Source of the DNA: Aporrectodea caliginosa
Lineage: Eukaryota > Annelida > Clitellata > Crassiclitellata > Lumbricidae
NCBI GenBank assembly: GCA_020284085.1
Contig: JACEVL010005024.1
Span: forward strand, 682,001-746,000
Direction of reading: 5' to 3'
Length of the DNA: 64,000 nucleotides
The notes below the pieces were generated by a model. That model had not been told where the DNA came from. It was given only the letters and a program-made list of their open reading frames with translations, and made no database searches. Of this stretch, positions 1 through 11,500 are shown piece by piece; the stretch's first letter is position 1; every line of letters starts with the position of its first letter. A program made the position numbers and the translations under genes.

Positions 1-12
1 CTTATATATAGG

Positions 13-14
<2 letters not shown>

Positions 15-63
<49 letters not shown>
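15..63. repeat. (TA)n microsatellite
   Basis: An uninterrupted run of TA dinucleotides follows the first TAGGCCTA-type palindrome of the window. Simple sequence; no function inferred. Confidence 0.95.
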
Positions 64-65
<2 letters not shown>

Positions 66-1370
66 TAAAAGAGCCAAACGCCTAGGTTACCTAGAGCAAT
101 CCTTTCCAACAGTCTCTGAACTTGCCAATATATAGCCGATGCAAAACTCCTTTTCTCCATATTACACGTAGCCTATACTACAACCCTATAAGCATGTACT
201 TCACCAACTCGTATACCTCGATCCACTCCGACCCCTCTCCTCTCACCATGTACAAGACCTAGAGCACACAACCATACTCACCCAAGGACAACTCTCAATA
301 TTATTTATTCCCAGATCAGTATATAAAAATATTTACTAGTCTTTTGTAAAATCTTCTAATGAACCTTAATTATCCATTATCACTCATGTTAGTGTCGCGA
401 AACCGGGGAATCGAACTCTAAATACCAGGACCAGGATACCGATCGATGGTTTCCCCAAGCTTCGGAGGTGCTTCGTAAATTTCCGCTGGTAAGGCTCCCG
501 GAGTATGACAGGAGACGTACGCCTATATGATTCAACCTTTTACTCTGGCACAAAAGAAAACTCTCGCGCTTGAGCTCAGCCGAACTGATTCATGTCCTGA
601 CTGATTACAAAGTCTATCCCAAGAGCGGAGAAGTTCAGAGGTGTCAACGTCCTTGACCGTCAGCGCCGATGCAATGGAGTAAAGAGTTCGCGTTGCCCTG
701 AAAGAAAGAACCCCCAACTTGTTCAGAGAATGACAGTCTGTCCACCCGGAAATATCGCAGTTGATCCGTGTCTGAATCGTCCTGATCATGTCCAAGGTTT
801 CGCGGAATATCCACTGAGGCAACGTAACGGGGCACGAGTCCGTCGACCAGGCCCCTGCAGCATCCCTATAAACCGAGCTTCACAGTTCGGGGCGTAAAGC
901 TGCTTACGGCGAGTCCCAGAGCTCACTCACTGTCTGGTTACGGAGGCGCGCAGGGGCAATCGGTCCCCCAGCCATCCATCGACGTCTGCGACTTAAGTCG
1001 ATCGTCTGCTCTCTTTCTCCGGCGTTCAGCGACGTGTCCTTGTATGCTTCGGAAATCGGAACAGGATGGACGACTGTGCATGGCGTCTCCTTCTTTCCGA
1101 CGATTTGCGTGTTTTCCGAACTTGGTTGACCGTTGGATTCTTAATTCTCTCCTCGGACTGACGACGACCACCAGGCGGCGGTGAAGCGACAGCCCTGCGA
1201 CGACGATTCTAAACTCCGGAAAGTCTACTATCAAGTCTCAAAGCCGTTGCAGTGGCTCGAGGCTGAAACTTCAGATGTAGATTTCTCCGCTCTTCCTTGC
1301 AACTTCTTCCCAAAAAGACCACTGACGACGATGATGATCCTTCTGATCATCTGATGACGGCTTCCTTCAC
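64..1370 (-). other. Unassigned, GC-richer stretch with minus-strand open frames
   Basis: No protein family was recognised. On the minus strand, open frames of 96 residues (822-532) and 98 residues (1234-938) lie downstream of a TATA box at 1378-1371. Base composition is more GC-rich than the surroundings, so this could be the first exon(s) of an unknown leftward gene. Neither frame has a domain I can name, and both may be chance. A T-loop-like string near 396-415 is not part of a foldable tRNA. Confidence 0.2.
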
Positions 1371-1378
1371 CTTTTATA
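1371..1378 (-). promoter_or_regulatory. TATA-like box reading leftwards
   Basis: The minus strand reads CTATAAAAGG here, a good TATA match, and points towards the GC-richer block to its left. It could serve a leftward transcript starting near 1345. No initiator or gene product confirms this. Confidence 0.3.
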
Positions 1379-1397
1379 GCCAGTGGACTGAATCCGA

Positions 1398-1610
1398 AGT
1401 GGGTCAACTCATTCCGAGATGAGCCTGCTAATTTTAAGCTAGGCTAACTCATTTTGAGATGGGTCACCCAGTTTTGAGTTGGACCGTCTATATCTTAGTT
1501 GGGCCATCTAGATTTGAGTCAGGCTGGCTAATTCTGAGCGGATCGTCAATATTTAAATTAGATTAACTCCTTTCGAGCTGGGTTATCTATTATAATTTTT
1601 AGACCGTATA
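1398..1610. repeat. Degenerate minisatellite, unit about 20-21 bp
   Basis: About ten diverged units follow one another, each built around a core like GGCTAACTCATTTTGAGATG. Examples lie near 1396, 1440, 1460, 1480, 1500, 1520 and 1560. Units differ at many positions, so the array is old. Confidence 0.7.
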
Positions 1611-1613
1611 GGC

Positions 1614-3555
1614 TATAGGCTACCGGCCAATTAATTTTGAGCTAAACCAAATAACCCAGGCAACAGAAATTAGAGATTGATTCTCCTAATCAACGTAATT
1701 GCGGCTCTCTGCATGCCCGCATTTCCGCTACCGTACATTAGCATTTCTGCGTTTTTGTCAGATTGTTTTTCTCAATTAAACGAATAAATATATATATATA
1801 TATATATATATATCCTACATGTAGGCTATATATATTATATTATAGCCTACATAGACTTAAATTAGTGGCGAGTCTAGACATTGTAGTATTGTACAAACAC
1901 AGCTTATCCAGGTTAGCCTACACACGTAACAAATTAAGGGACATATAGGCCTATATCATAATATCACACAACACGTACGGTCAACATTCATTAGCCTATT
2001 AGGCTACTCACAGGGCATATAATGAAGCATTCTGAACAAATGAACTATCAGTGATTCAGTGTTACGTGGAATCAGCTGTGATAAAAACAATGAAAAGAAA
2101 CACTCCCCTGTTTTCCCTGGGATCAAGTTGCGCCCGCCCTGAATAGGGATAAAAACATCGGCTAAAATTCGTCGACCCTGGACGCGACCCAGCTGACTCG
2201 AGACTGGAAAACAGAGCTCCTTAATGCATAATATAATATAGACCAAGAGTTCTTTTGTCATGGACACATAAATCGGATATCGACTCATCGCCTACTTGAA
2301 CTCGCAGTTGGTTAATGGGCTTCTCGTCTCAACCAACGACCTCGGTCTCAACCCCACTAGGGTTCGTGTCTTAGGTTCGTGTGGCGCAGCTCATGCCACA
2401 ACCCCCGTAAAAGGCGGGTTTACCGTGACCTGATTCTATCTAATGACGTTCCTTATACCTGCACACGACCTAGTTACGAACTTTGCGAGCCACAGTGTTC
2501 AATCTTGATAATAAAAATCTTTCGTTTAAAGCAAGAACTCAGCGAGTACAGCCACGCCCAGCGCCGCCTGACAACCAATCGCATCGTTAGAAATGGTGGC
2601 TATAGGTGCCAATCAAACGCAAGAAAGTGCGGCGGTCGCTGCGTTTGTTTCTTGGTCTAGATTTCTTGTTTATCGGCGACGAAAAATGGAAAAGTTTGTT
2701 GGTATGGTTTTGAAGAATAGTCATCAGGTGAAACGCAGTTGTACGGCAGACATAGTTAAAGACTGTCCAGCTGGTGGATGGTTTTGCAATCTGTAACCAA
2801 AGCATGTGAGTCGAACTGTCTTCACGCCTTCGTGTCATCGTGATTTCGCTTATGACAGGTCTAGGCCTACGTTCTTTAAATGATGCCAATGACTTCCCGT
2901 TTATGATGATTTGGTTCGTATTTGTGTTGCTCACTGTGCGCTATGAGATTGGCTTTTTTTGCTAATCAACAAAGCCCTCTTTTTTCTTACAAACTGTCGC
3001 TGTTACATACTTTTAAACTAACAAGACACGATAGGCTACACCTCTGTCACTGCAATTCAATACTCACTTCAATAAATCTTCTGCAGTGGAATTTTCCGCC
3101 GCAGAATTACCAGTGCGACCACTTCTTGGGATTTTTCCCAAGATTTTCGGATTTTGGGGTTCTACTTGGGATCGGGGGATTTTGCATAGCAATCTTGGGA
3201 TTGTTTCTAAGGTCTGCGGACTAGTTTTTACCGTACTTTCCAACAGTGGCAGCAAATCAGATTAGAAAAACTTGCTCAGTGGGTCTGTGTGAAAGATGTT
3301 TATTATTATGTAACTTCTAAACATTGTAATTGGTTAATTCACTGTTATGCTGCAGTATTTTTCTTTGCCAGTTCTTAGCTTGGCATTTTTGTGAATAATT
3401 GCAATTGTTAAAATGCATTTCATATTTCATCACAACTTTTTCCTTTTCAGTGACTTGGGATTTTGGTACGCTTTTGGCGAATCTTGGGATTTTTGTGCGT
3501 GTGCAACCTTTGGTGCATGCGATTGTTCAAAATGCATTACTTTATATAAATTGAC
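1614..3555. other. Intergenic, no supported gene
   Basis: Contains a (TA)n tract at about 1787-1813. Around 2545-2625 there are two CCAAT motifs (accaatcg, gccaatca) and a CACGCCC box, which looks promoter-like. The plus-strand frame that follows (2593-2796, 67 residues) matches no family I know. A stretch at about 3120-3500 repeats the words TTGGGATTTT and CTTGGGATT loosely. Confidence 0.4.
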
Positions 3556-3559
3556 GTCA

Positions 3560-3635
3560 TGATGGTCGGTTAGGGTCAGGTTAGGCCTTGTGAGGGTCAG
3601 GTTAGGCGCTATGACGGTCGGTTAGGGTTAGAGTC
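3560..3635 (+). repeat. Short telomere-like GGTTAGGG repeats
   Basis: GGTCGGTTAGGGTCAGGTTAGG-type words repeat about four times with spacers such as CTATGACG. TTAGGG is the animal telomere unit, but here it is interspersed, so this is an interstitial minisatellite rather than a telomere. Confidence 0.55.
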
Positions 3636-3955
3636 GTCATTAGGGGCCGTCACGCACCTAAGGGGAGGGGTCGGAAATTCATGACAATGTGTGACATGGG
3701 GTGGGGCAGGGGGTTTGAGAAGTGTGATGTCACATCAGTTCTATGTAATTAAGATTAACAACAATTTAATTTTAAAATAACACCACTAATGTTGAGTATT
3801 TAATTTTCATTATTTTTTATTATTTTAATGTATACGGGCACCATTATTAATAATTTTCTGATTATTTAAATATTTAGTCACCGTCAGATTTTTAAATATT
3901 CATGCTCTCCCTACTTGTTCCATGAAGGAGCATTTTGCTTCGCCATGGGAGAATG
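3634..3955 (-). mobile_element. Truncated copy of the GGGGCCGTCC TIR element
   Basis: This segment is homologous, in reverse orientation, to the right two thirds of the full element at 31080-31549. Shared landmarks are AGGGGCCGT at the end, a GGGGAGGGGTCGG block, a GTGTGACATGGGGTGGGG block, GTATACGGGCACCATTATTA, and GGAGCATTTTGCTTCGCCATGG. The terminal part is internally deleted (the CATAAATGACGTC part is missing), and the other end of the element is absent. Confidence 0.8.
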
Positions 3956-4435
3956 GAGAAGCATAAATTCTGTATAATATTTGGATAAATTGTCTATATT
4001 AAATATTTTAATTCTAATGATTCTACCAGAGCTTTTCATTCTGTGAAATAAATACGTTATTGTGGTAATTCTACTGTTTCCATTTCTAAGAAAATGTAAA
4101 ATTAGAATTGCGTTCATTTTCCTACGTGCCTGGTCTACCCAGCTCTTGCTTCGTGTTCTTGGAACAAACTCCATTTTAGTTCACTATCCTTCGGTTGTCT
4201 ATTCCGTTTACTTTATTTAACCAGCTTAAAATACCCGCATGCTTTGTGTTTAGATTACCCATGCGATTAAAAATCCATATACTTTTTTTACAGCCCAGTC
4301 TGTTCCTTCATCAACATGACTTGGCTAGGCATCAATGAGATGCTCGGCTAAGCATCTCAGAGATGCCCGGTAAGGTAGACAGAGCCAACACTAAGGCCTA
4401 AAGCCACAACCAAAACCTTTGCACATCTCAGTCAG

Positions 4436-4510
4436 CGGAATTTTTTACATCGGCACCGATTATTTCTGCCGATACCGATTATACCGATTGTTCTAATAAT
4501 CGGCCCAATT
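4436..4510. mobile_element. Possible DNA-transposon end (CCGAT repeats)
   Basis: A run of CCGATTATT and CCGATACCGAT words resembles the subterminal repeats of many hAT-type elements. A similar ATCAGTATCGGC word ends the hAT relic near 62470. No partner end or target duplication was found, so this is weak. Confidence 0.25.
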
Positions 4511-4715
4511 ATGAGTATGGCCAATTTCATCTGCCTAGTCCACACCAGTGGTAGGCCTGCATTGATAGCTCTATAGCAATTGGTCCTACTAGTAACAAAA
4601 GTGTGCATTACTCCAATTTGGAGTGATTGCAGTACTAAATTGATGAAGCTGGTAGAAAAATGAGCAACATGTAATGTCTCATCTTTCCTTCTACTCTGTC
4701 TTGACAGAAACAGTG

Positions 4716-5161
4716 TGTGATGGTCTCATCCAAGTCCAAGGGATATTTATTATATTCCACAGTAAGCTAACAAGCCAATAATTCATCCACGTGTCAATAA
4801 TCCACGTGTCCTCTGTCAACAATAGCGATCGGGCAGGTATTCATACCAGTTCTCGCATGAGCAATGGCCTCTGCCATGACATGCGTGGTTGATATTGTGC
4901 CTGGACCTGTTTAATTGTCGTTGCAGACTGCCATGTCATAGTTACGAGTAAACTGTCAAGTATTATGACACATTGCTATGGAAAAATCAATGGCTTAGCT
5001 TCAGTTTCATCAGAGTGCTGGGAGTGTGGCCGAGCCGTTTGCCAACCCAGTACTCTACAGGTGACAGACGGTCGGTCGATTGCGCTTCAGTGCGAAATAA
5101 ATAGAGATTCTCCGACAATATACATTCGCTAGGGTGAAGGGGACTGGTGAGTGGCATCACA
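4716..5161 (+). mobile_element. Candidate solo LTR
   Basis: The 446-bp segment begins TGTGATGG and ends GGCATCACA, so its ends form a 7-bp TG...CA inverted repeat. A polyadenylation signal (AATAAA) lies at 5097-5102, about 60 bp before the end, as expected for an LTR. I could not find a target-site duplication or an internal copy, so the call is tentative. Confidence 0.3.
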
Positions 5162-5200
5162 TTCTTTTAGATACTATAGTTACCACTATAGTTGTGACGA

Positions 5201-5619
5201 CAGGGCTCAAAACCCGTCGCTTGTCGCTCTCTAGATATTGAGCTAGAAGTTGAAATAGGCGAGACAGATCAAAAATATAGAACATTCTTCAATTCAGCAG
5301 TTGCCTATGAATTTCCTATAATTTGAAAAGTAGTGATTTTTGATGCTGTTTGCTTTATTCAATACAGAATATATCCCTTTATCGTCCATCGAAATTGCAG
5401 TATAATCAAGTAATGGTTACTGTGGACTTTGATGACACGTATATTCAGAAACTTTTTATTCAATTTTTCTCACTCTATAATGAAAGAATCAAATGATCAT
5501 AACTTCAGTTAGAAAAAAGAAATTTTCATTCTGTAAAAAGTATTATGAAGCAGATCAACTGTAGAATGTGACTGAATAAAAAGGTCAGAAACCGACATTT
5601 GACGGGTTTTGAGCCCATG
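5201..5619. mobile_element. Non-autonomous TIR transposon, 419 bp, hAT-like
   Basis: Perfect 16-bp inverted repeats GGGCTCAAAACCCGTC / GACGGGTTTTGAGCCC close the element, starting with CA and ending with TG. Flanks TGTGACGA and TGTCACAG agree at 5 of 8 positions, consistent with a decayed 8-bp target duplication. No coding frame inside. Confidence 0.65.
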
Positions 5620-5799
5620 TGTCACAGTTGTTTTTCCGTAAGTGTCCTTTAGCACTGGAGAATCAATCCCGATCCACTGCCTAATTTTTATTGTAGATGT
5701 AACATAAAATTCAGTGTATAGGTTTCTGAACCTGCTGTAGAGAAACGTTTTGATAGTTTTATTTTGTGTATGATTGCTTTTGCAGTTTATTGAGCCACA

Positions 5800-7560
5800 A
5801 AACTGTTAATGGCCCTAAGTTGTGTTGGTGTCCCTGGATTTCTAATGACTTTTTGGATTTGGTGTCCCTGGATTTCTAGTGCCCTTTGTTTTGGTTTCCA
5901 TGGATTTCTAATGACCTTTAGCTTTGATTTTCATGGAATTCTAACAACCCTTTGTTTTAATTTTTCTGGATTTCTAGTGACCCTTTATAATATTGGTTTT
6001 TCTGGATCGCTAGTACACTTTTTTTTAGTTTCCATGGATTTCTAGGGACCCTTTGTTTCAAATGGTTCTTCTGGATTTCTAGTGGCCATTGTTTTTTACG
6101 TTCCTGAGTTCTAATGACTAGGGCTGTCAACGGCCCCCGGGGCCTGTTCGAAGGCCCGGCCCGGGCCCCTAAATCAAGGCCCGAAACCCGTCCGAATCAG
6201 CATATTATTTTAAGTAAATTTTAAAAGCTTAAATACAGACTTTCTGTCGCCTAAAACGCTGTGGATTTGAAGATGTGTTGGCCAGCTACAGTGGCGTATT
6301 AGTCATCAGCGCGGGGGTAGTTGGCAACTTGGCACCCGTACCTGTTTACTTGTCGGCTGGCTATACTAAGACCAGCCATGCGTTGCAGCGCGTTGAGGTA
6401 TTACTGCTATTACCAGACCTGTGGATGATGTGCTGCTAGAGCCTTGTGCCCCTCTTCAAATCTGCCGCCTTCGCAGTATAGGCTACCCTGTATCGGCGAC
6501 AGACCGCCGGCGACCATTAGGCCTGTCAATCAAAGAAGAAAGATCGCTATATCGGGAATTGGTGGTGAGTCTGGTGACACACTGGCTGTTATTGCATTCG
6601 GCTTATGAACAGAAATTGGGAAACATGCTTCCTATCGTCACTCGTCAGCCCTACCGCCCGTAGCTGACCCGCAAGCCGACGAGTGACTAACTTTTAATTT
6701 AAGCCCTAGCGCAATTTGTTAATAATACTACCATTAAGATTGGTTACTTACTGACTTACTTGGACTGTCTAGATCTTAACGCGAGATCTCGTTGTTTACC
6801 GCCAAACCGCCATTGCTGTTGCTTTCGTTTGAAATAAAGATTTAGTAGTTTATTAGAATCATTCCATTGTTTCGTGCATTTAACTGTCTAATCACGTCAG
6901 TGCAGACTGTAGGTAACTTTTAAACTTTGGGAATAAAATGTGGGCATCAGTTATTAATTATCTAGCGGACTAGCAGTTACATGTAATTTTAGCGAACTTT
7001 TAGCGACTAGCAAGCTATCAGCCGCCATTTTATGTGCTGTGTACACTGTAAGGTAACGCAAGTATTTCTTGCTTTCTTTAAGTGACGGGCCGACGGGCCC
7101 CCGCTGAAAGTGAGGTCGGGGGCCCGGGCCGCGTTTTTCTAATATTTTGACAGCCCTACTAATGACCCTTTTGTTTTAGTGTCCCTGGATATTTAATTAA
7201 TGTCTCTTTGTTACGTTGTTGCTGGATTTCTGGTGACCATTAATTGTGGTTTTCCAGGATTTCTTGTGACCTTTATATTTGTTTTTCTGGATTTTTAGTG
7301 CCCTGTGATTTGGTTTCCTGGATTTCTATTGACTTTTTGTTTTCCTGGATTACCAATATAGTGACTCTTTGTTTTGGTTTCCCTGGATTTCTAGGGACCC
7401 TTGTTTTGGTTCTTCTGGATTTCTAGTGACTATTTGTTTTTTATGTTCGTGGGTTCTACTGACCATTTGGTTTGCTTTTCCTGGATTTCTAGTGACCCAT
7501 TGTTTTATTTTTCCTGGTTTTGTGATGCCTTAAGTTTCTGAGGTTTTGACAACTTTTTCT
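5800..7560. repeat. Degenerate minisatellite, unit about 33 bp
   Basis: Many diverged units of the form GGTTTCCCTGGATTTCTAG followed by TGACCCTTTGTTTT are arranged head to tail. The array is interrupted by the hAT element at 6119-7158 and ends just before the LTR retrotransposon. Short open frames in it (5809-6045, 7244-7426) only reflect the repeat and are not called as genes. Confidence 0.85.
6119..7158. mobile_element. Non-autonomous hAT transposon, 1040 bp
   Basis: Ends are TAGGGCTGTCAA and TTGACAGCCCTA, a perfect 12-bp terminal inverted repeat. A perfect 8-bp target duplication CTAATGAC lies at 6111-6118 and 7159-7166, the hallmark of hAT elements. Both subterminal regions are rich in GGCCCGGGCC-type words in opposite orientations. 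The inner 80-codon frame (6421-6663) resembles no transposase I recognise, so the element is taken as non-autonomous. It sits inside the 33-bp minisatellite, which resumes in register after it. Confidence 0.93.
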
Positions 7561-7602
7561 TTGTTTTGTAGTTTTAAGACCTTTTTACTGTTCCAGTTCT
7601 AT

Positions 7603-8440
7603 TGTAACGATTTTTGCCCTGATGTTAACGGGTATATCTTTATTTTATTTCATCTGAACTCAATGATCTTCTTCTGAACTTAATTTGGACTTGATGAACT
7701 GTCCGCAAGCGGTAATCGCTCTAATGTACTTTGCGCGTACTCGATAACCTTGTAGCGTGTACTCGATAAACTTTAGGCGCACTGTTTAAACTCTAAACAT
7801 AGCCAGACGGCTAGACAACTGTCTAGACAGGCGATTAGACAAAGGACTCGCGCCTTAAAACGCGTATAAATAAGGCCTCGCTTAGTTAAGGAAAAGAGAG
7901 AGTAACAGGGTTTTTAGTCGATGAAGTCAGTCGTCGGTGAACGGTCGATCAGTTAAGTCGTTGAGTAGTAATCAGTAGTCAGTAATCTGGATCAGTGATA
8001 AGTAATGAGTGATAAGTGATCAGTAGTCGTTTAAGAGACGGTTAATTCGTCTGATTAAGATTCGTTACATTACATCTTTTGCGTCGGAGCCTACTTTTAC
8101 GGTTCATTCTGCGAGCGGAGTTCATTTGACGATTGTTTAACTAATTAACTACAGACAATTGGAATCATCTTTCTTTATTTCTTCGATTGATGTTGGAGAT
8201 ATAACTATATTTCTGTTGATGAATAATACAATCAGTCAACTTCAGAACGGCAATGTTTCTTTCCATTTCATCGTCTCAGGCTGACCGCTTGAGCCTTACC
8301 CAAGCCGACATATGTACTAGATTAAGGTTGCGGCGGATCCTGGTATAACTTTAACCTTAGTCTAGGGAGTTATCATCCACCCACGGTGACAATACATTAA
8401 CTTTGCCACTCGGTTGGCCAATAGGGGTGGAAACGTTACA
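7603..8440 (+). repeat. 5' LTR
   Basis: 838 bp, beginning TGTAACG and ending CGTTACA, a 7-bp terminal inverted repeat. A TATA box is at 7865-7872. The part after it contains many short repeats of ATCAGTAGTC and AGTAATGAGTGATAAG. A 10-bp palindrome TGTCTAGACA lies at 7820-7829, about 40 bp upstream of the TATA box. Confidence 0.95.
7865..7872 (+). promoter_or_regulatory. TATA box of the 5' LTR
   Basis: TATAAATA within ACGCGTATAAATAAGG. It lies 263 bp into the LTR, so transcription would start near 7895 and define the U3/R boundary. The copy in the 3' LTR is at 14133-14140. Confidence 0.75.
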
Positions 8441-8443
8441 AAG

Positions 8444-8460
8444 TGGTACTCTTGAAGTGA
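8444..8460 (+). promoter_or_regulatory. Possible primer-binding site
   Basis: Three bases after the LTR the sequence begins TGGTACTCTTGAAG. A TGG start fits pairing with the CCA end of a tRNA. I could not assign the tRNA species. Confidence 0.4.
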
Positions 8461-8468
8461 GGTAAGAA
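8458..8468 (+). promoter_or_regulatory. Candidate 5' splice site in the retroelement leader
   Basis: GTGAGGTAAGAAG contains the near-consensus donor G|GTAAGA (GT at 8462-8463). It lies between the LTR and the gag-pol start, as in retroviruses that splice to express downstream genes. A matching acceptor is proposed at 12077. Confidence 0.45.
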
Positions 8469-8521
8469 GTTGTGATTCATTTGAAATTGATTGCTGTATC
8501 TGAGCATTTTCTTTCTACGAA

Positions 8522-11500
8522 ATGGATTTGGAGGGAACAAGACATTATACGCTTTTGGATGAAGCCTCTTCACTTGATCGTCCAGAAATTTCGACGCCTG
8601 TGGAGAAAGAGACGACGAAAACGTCGGAAAAATATAAAATGGAGCCACAGAAATTTTGGGAAAGTGCGGACATGGATTTCTTTGATCGCCGAATAGCGGA
8701 CCGTCCGGAAAAGAAAACGATTGTCGGCACAAATGTGATGGGTATGGACTCAAGATTTGCAGACGAACTCAGTGGTTTAATTGGTAACAGGAGAACACTA
8801 ATGAAACCTGGAAAATTTGATGGAACTGGGTCTTTGGAATCATTTCTGACGCAATTTGAGGTTTGTGCTCGACATAATAAATGGACAAGTGCAGACAAAG
8901 TGGATTTTCTACGATGTGCCTTGGACAAAGCGGCAACACAACTCTTGTGGGATTTTGGTGCCAAAGAGGATGCCAGTTATGAACAGTTGGTTGAGCGACT
9001 CAGACAGCGTTATGGTGCAGAAGGTCAGTCGGAGACATATCGAGCACAGCTATACTACAGACGACAGAGAACAGATGAAAGTTTGAGTGACTTACTCCAT
9101 GACATTCGTCGGTTAGTTGTTCTTGCATATCCAGTACCTTCTAGTGAAACAACGGAAATTGTTGCTCGAGATGCTTTCCTCGAAGCGATCAGGGATCGCG
9201 ATTTGTCTCTTAAGGTGCGCGAAAAAGAACCAAGGACGATAGATGAAGCGTACCGGATGGCCTTGCGGCTGAGCGCGTATCAACAGATGTCTGAGAACGA
9301 TGATCGTCGACGACCACCTAATCGTGTTCGAGGAACACATGGGATCGAGACGGGCACGGAGATACAAACGCAACTTGATAGCTTTTTCTCAGCTCAGCGG
9401 AAGTGGCAGCAGCAATTAGAGGAGAACCTTTCAAGACAATTGGAAGAATTAAAAGGCAATCGTCCTCCGATAAATCAGAATACACAGCCATCCGTCTCTT
9501 GGACTAATCCAAACACACGATACTCCGACGTGAGGAATAACGGACGTGATCGAGCCTGTTTCAATTGTGGCCGTTCTGGTCACTTGGCTCGTCAATGCCG
9601 TCAGCGACGCGGAAGGCCTGGTCCTGCTGCGCGCGAGGAAACATCAGATCCCTCGATGATAAATACGGAGGAGGCTATTGTCACAAATCACACTACGCAT
9701 CAGCAACCACGGATTATTACGGATAATGCTATCTACATACGAGCTACTATTCATGGACGGTCCCGGATGTGTCTTATTGATACCGGCTCAGAAGTAAGTA
9801 TCATACCATCTGGCTATGTTGAAGGGTTAGAATTGCAACCCAGCTCGCATACTCTGTTGGCTGCAAATGGCACAGGGATAAGAGTCTTGGGAGAATTGGT
9901 TGTCCCACTGAAACTTTGGCATGGATTTGATTTGCCCACTCGTTTTCTTGTTTCTGATCAAGTTTGTGAGGTGATGCTCGGTATGGCATGGCTTAGACAG
10001 CATCGGTGTCACATCGGTTTTGGAATTGGTGCACTTTTTGTTGGAAAGAGGCGTATTCCATTGGTAAAGGGTAATGGCTCCTCATGGTGTCGGCGTGTAG
10101 TTGTTGCGGAAGAGATGGTGGTGTCTCCTCGATCTCAATGTGATGTGCTTTCTAAAACTCTATATAGCAATCTTTCTGTTACTGCACCGGCGTGGATGAC
10201 AGAAACTTCTTCTGTGGCGCCCGGAGTTTATGTAGCTAGAATTGTAGTGGAGGATACAGCAGATACCACTCCAGTTAGGGTGATCAACTTGGGTGAGCAA
10301 CCCGCAAAATTGTGCAAAGACCAGATCATTGGTGAGTTGCATCCAGTTCAAGTGGCCGAGAGCATAGCAAATGGAAGTTCAGAAAGAACTCTAGCTGAAA
10401 GTCAGGTAGTGAATGAATTAATGAAAGATATTTCTGATGAGGTGCCTGCCGATGCGAGAGAACGACTGAAAGATATGTTGACTCAGTATACTGATGTGTT
10501 TTCAATATCAGAGGATGATTTAGGCCGAACTAATTTATGTGAACACCGAATTGATACGGGTGATGCGCATCCTGTTAGACAGCCATTGAGAAGACAGCCA
10601 TTGTTCTATAAAGATGCAATTGAGAAACAGTTGGATCAAATGCTTGCCACTGGTGTAATAGAACCTGCTATGAGTGAATGGGCTGCTAACGTGGTGTTGG
10701 CCAAAAAGAAAGACGGCACGTTACGGTTCTGTATTGACTATCGACAGCTCAATGACAGGACAAAGAAAGACTCATATCCTCTTCCTAGAATAGACGAATG
10801 TCTTGATGCTCTTTCCGGGGCAGGATGGTTCAGTACATTTGATTTGAGAAGTGGATATCACCAGGTTACTTTGAATTCTGCTGACGCTGATAAGACCGCT
10901 TTTGTGACTCGAAAAGGGATTTTTCGCTGGAAAGTGATGCCTTTTGGTTTGTGTAATGCCCCGGCTACCTTTCAACGTTTAATGGATATCGTCCTATCGG
11001 GATTGAACTTTGCAGTTTGTCTAGTTTATCTGGATGATGTCATAGTTTTTGGAAAGTCTTTGGAAGAACATCTAGACAGAGTGGAGTTAGTTTTCCAACG
11101 CTTGAGACTGGCTAATTTGAAATTGAAGCCCAGTAAATGTCATCTTTTGAGACGTAATGTTTGCTTCTTGGGGCATATCATTTCCTCGGAGGGAATCGCT
11201 GTAGATCCAGTCAAGGTACAGGAGGTTTTAGAATGGCCCGTTCCAGAGAAGTTGAGGGATGTTCGATCGTTTCTTGGGTTGTGCGCCTATTATCGGAAAT
11301 TCATATTGAACTTTTCTGGGGTGGCCGCTCCTCTTTTTGCATTGACGAAGAAGGAAAGACAGTTTGTCTGGAGTCCTTCTTGTCAGGAAGCTTTTGATAA
11401 ATTGAAATTAGCCTTAACAACCTCTCCGGTGTTAAGCTTACCTGTAGATTCGGCTACCTACGTGTTAGACTGTGATGCTTCGGATGTGAGCATAGGAGCA

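Noticed and set aside
396..475. tRNA-like T-loop (GGGGAATCGAAC on the plus strand)
   Set aside because: The flanking bases do not form a T-stem, anticodon arm or acceptor stem.
6421..6663. 80-codon frame in the hAT element as a transposase
   Set aside because: No BED finger, DDE or dimerisation motif; composition follows local sequence.
5809..7426. Open frames with repeated hydrophobic residues
   Set aside because: They only translate the 33-bp minisatellite and break with each indel.
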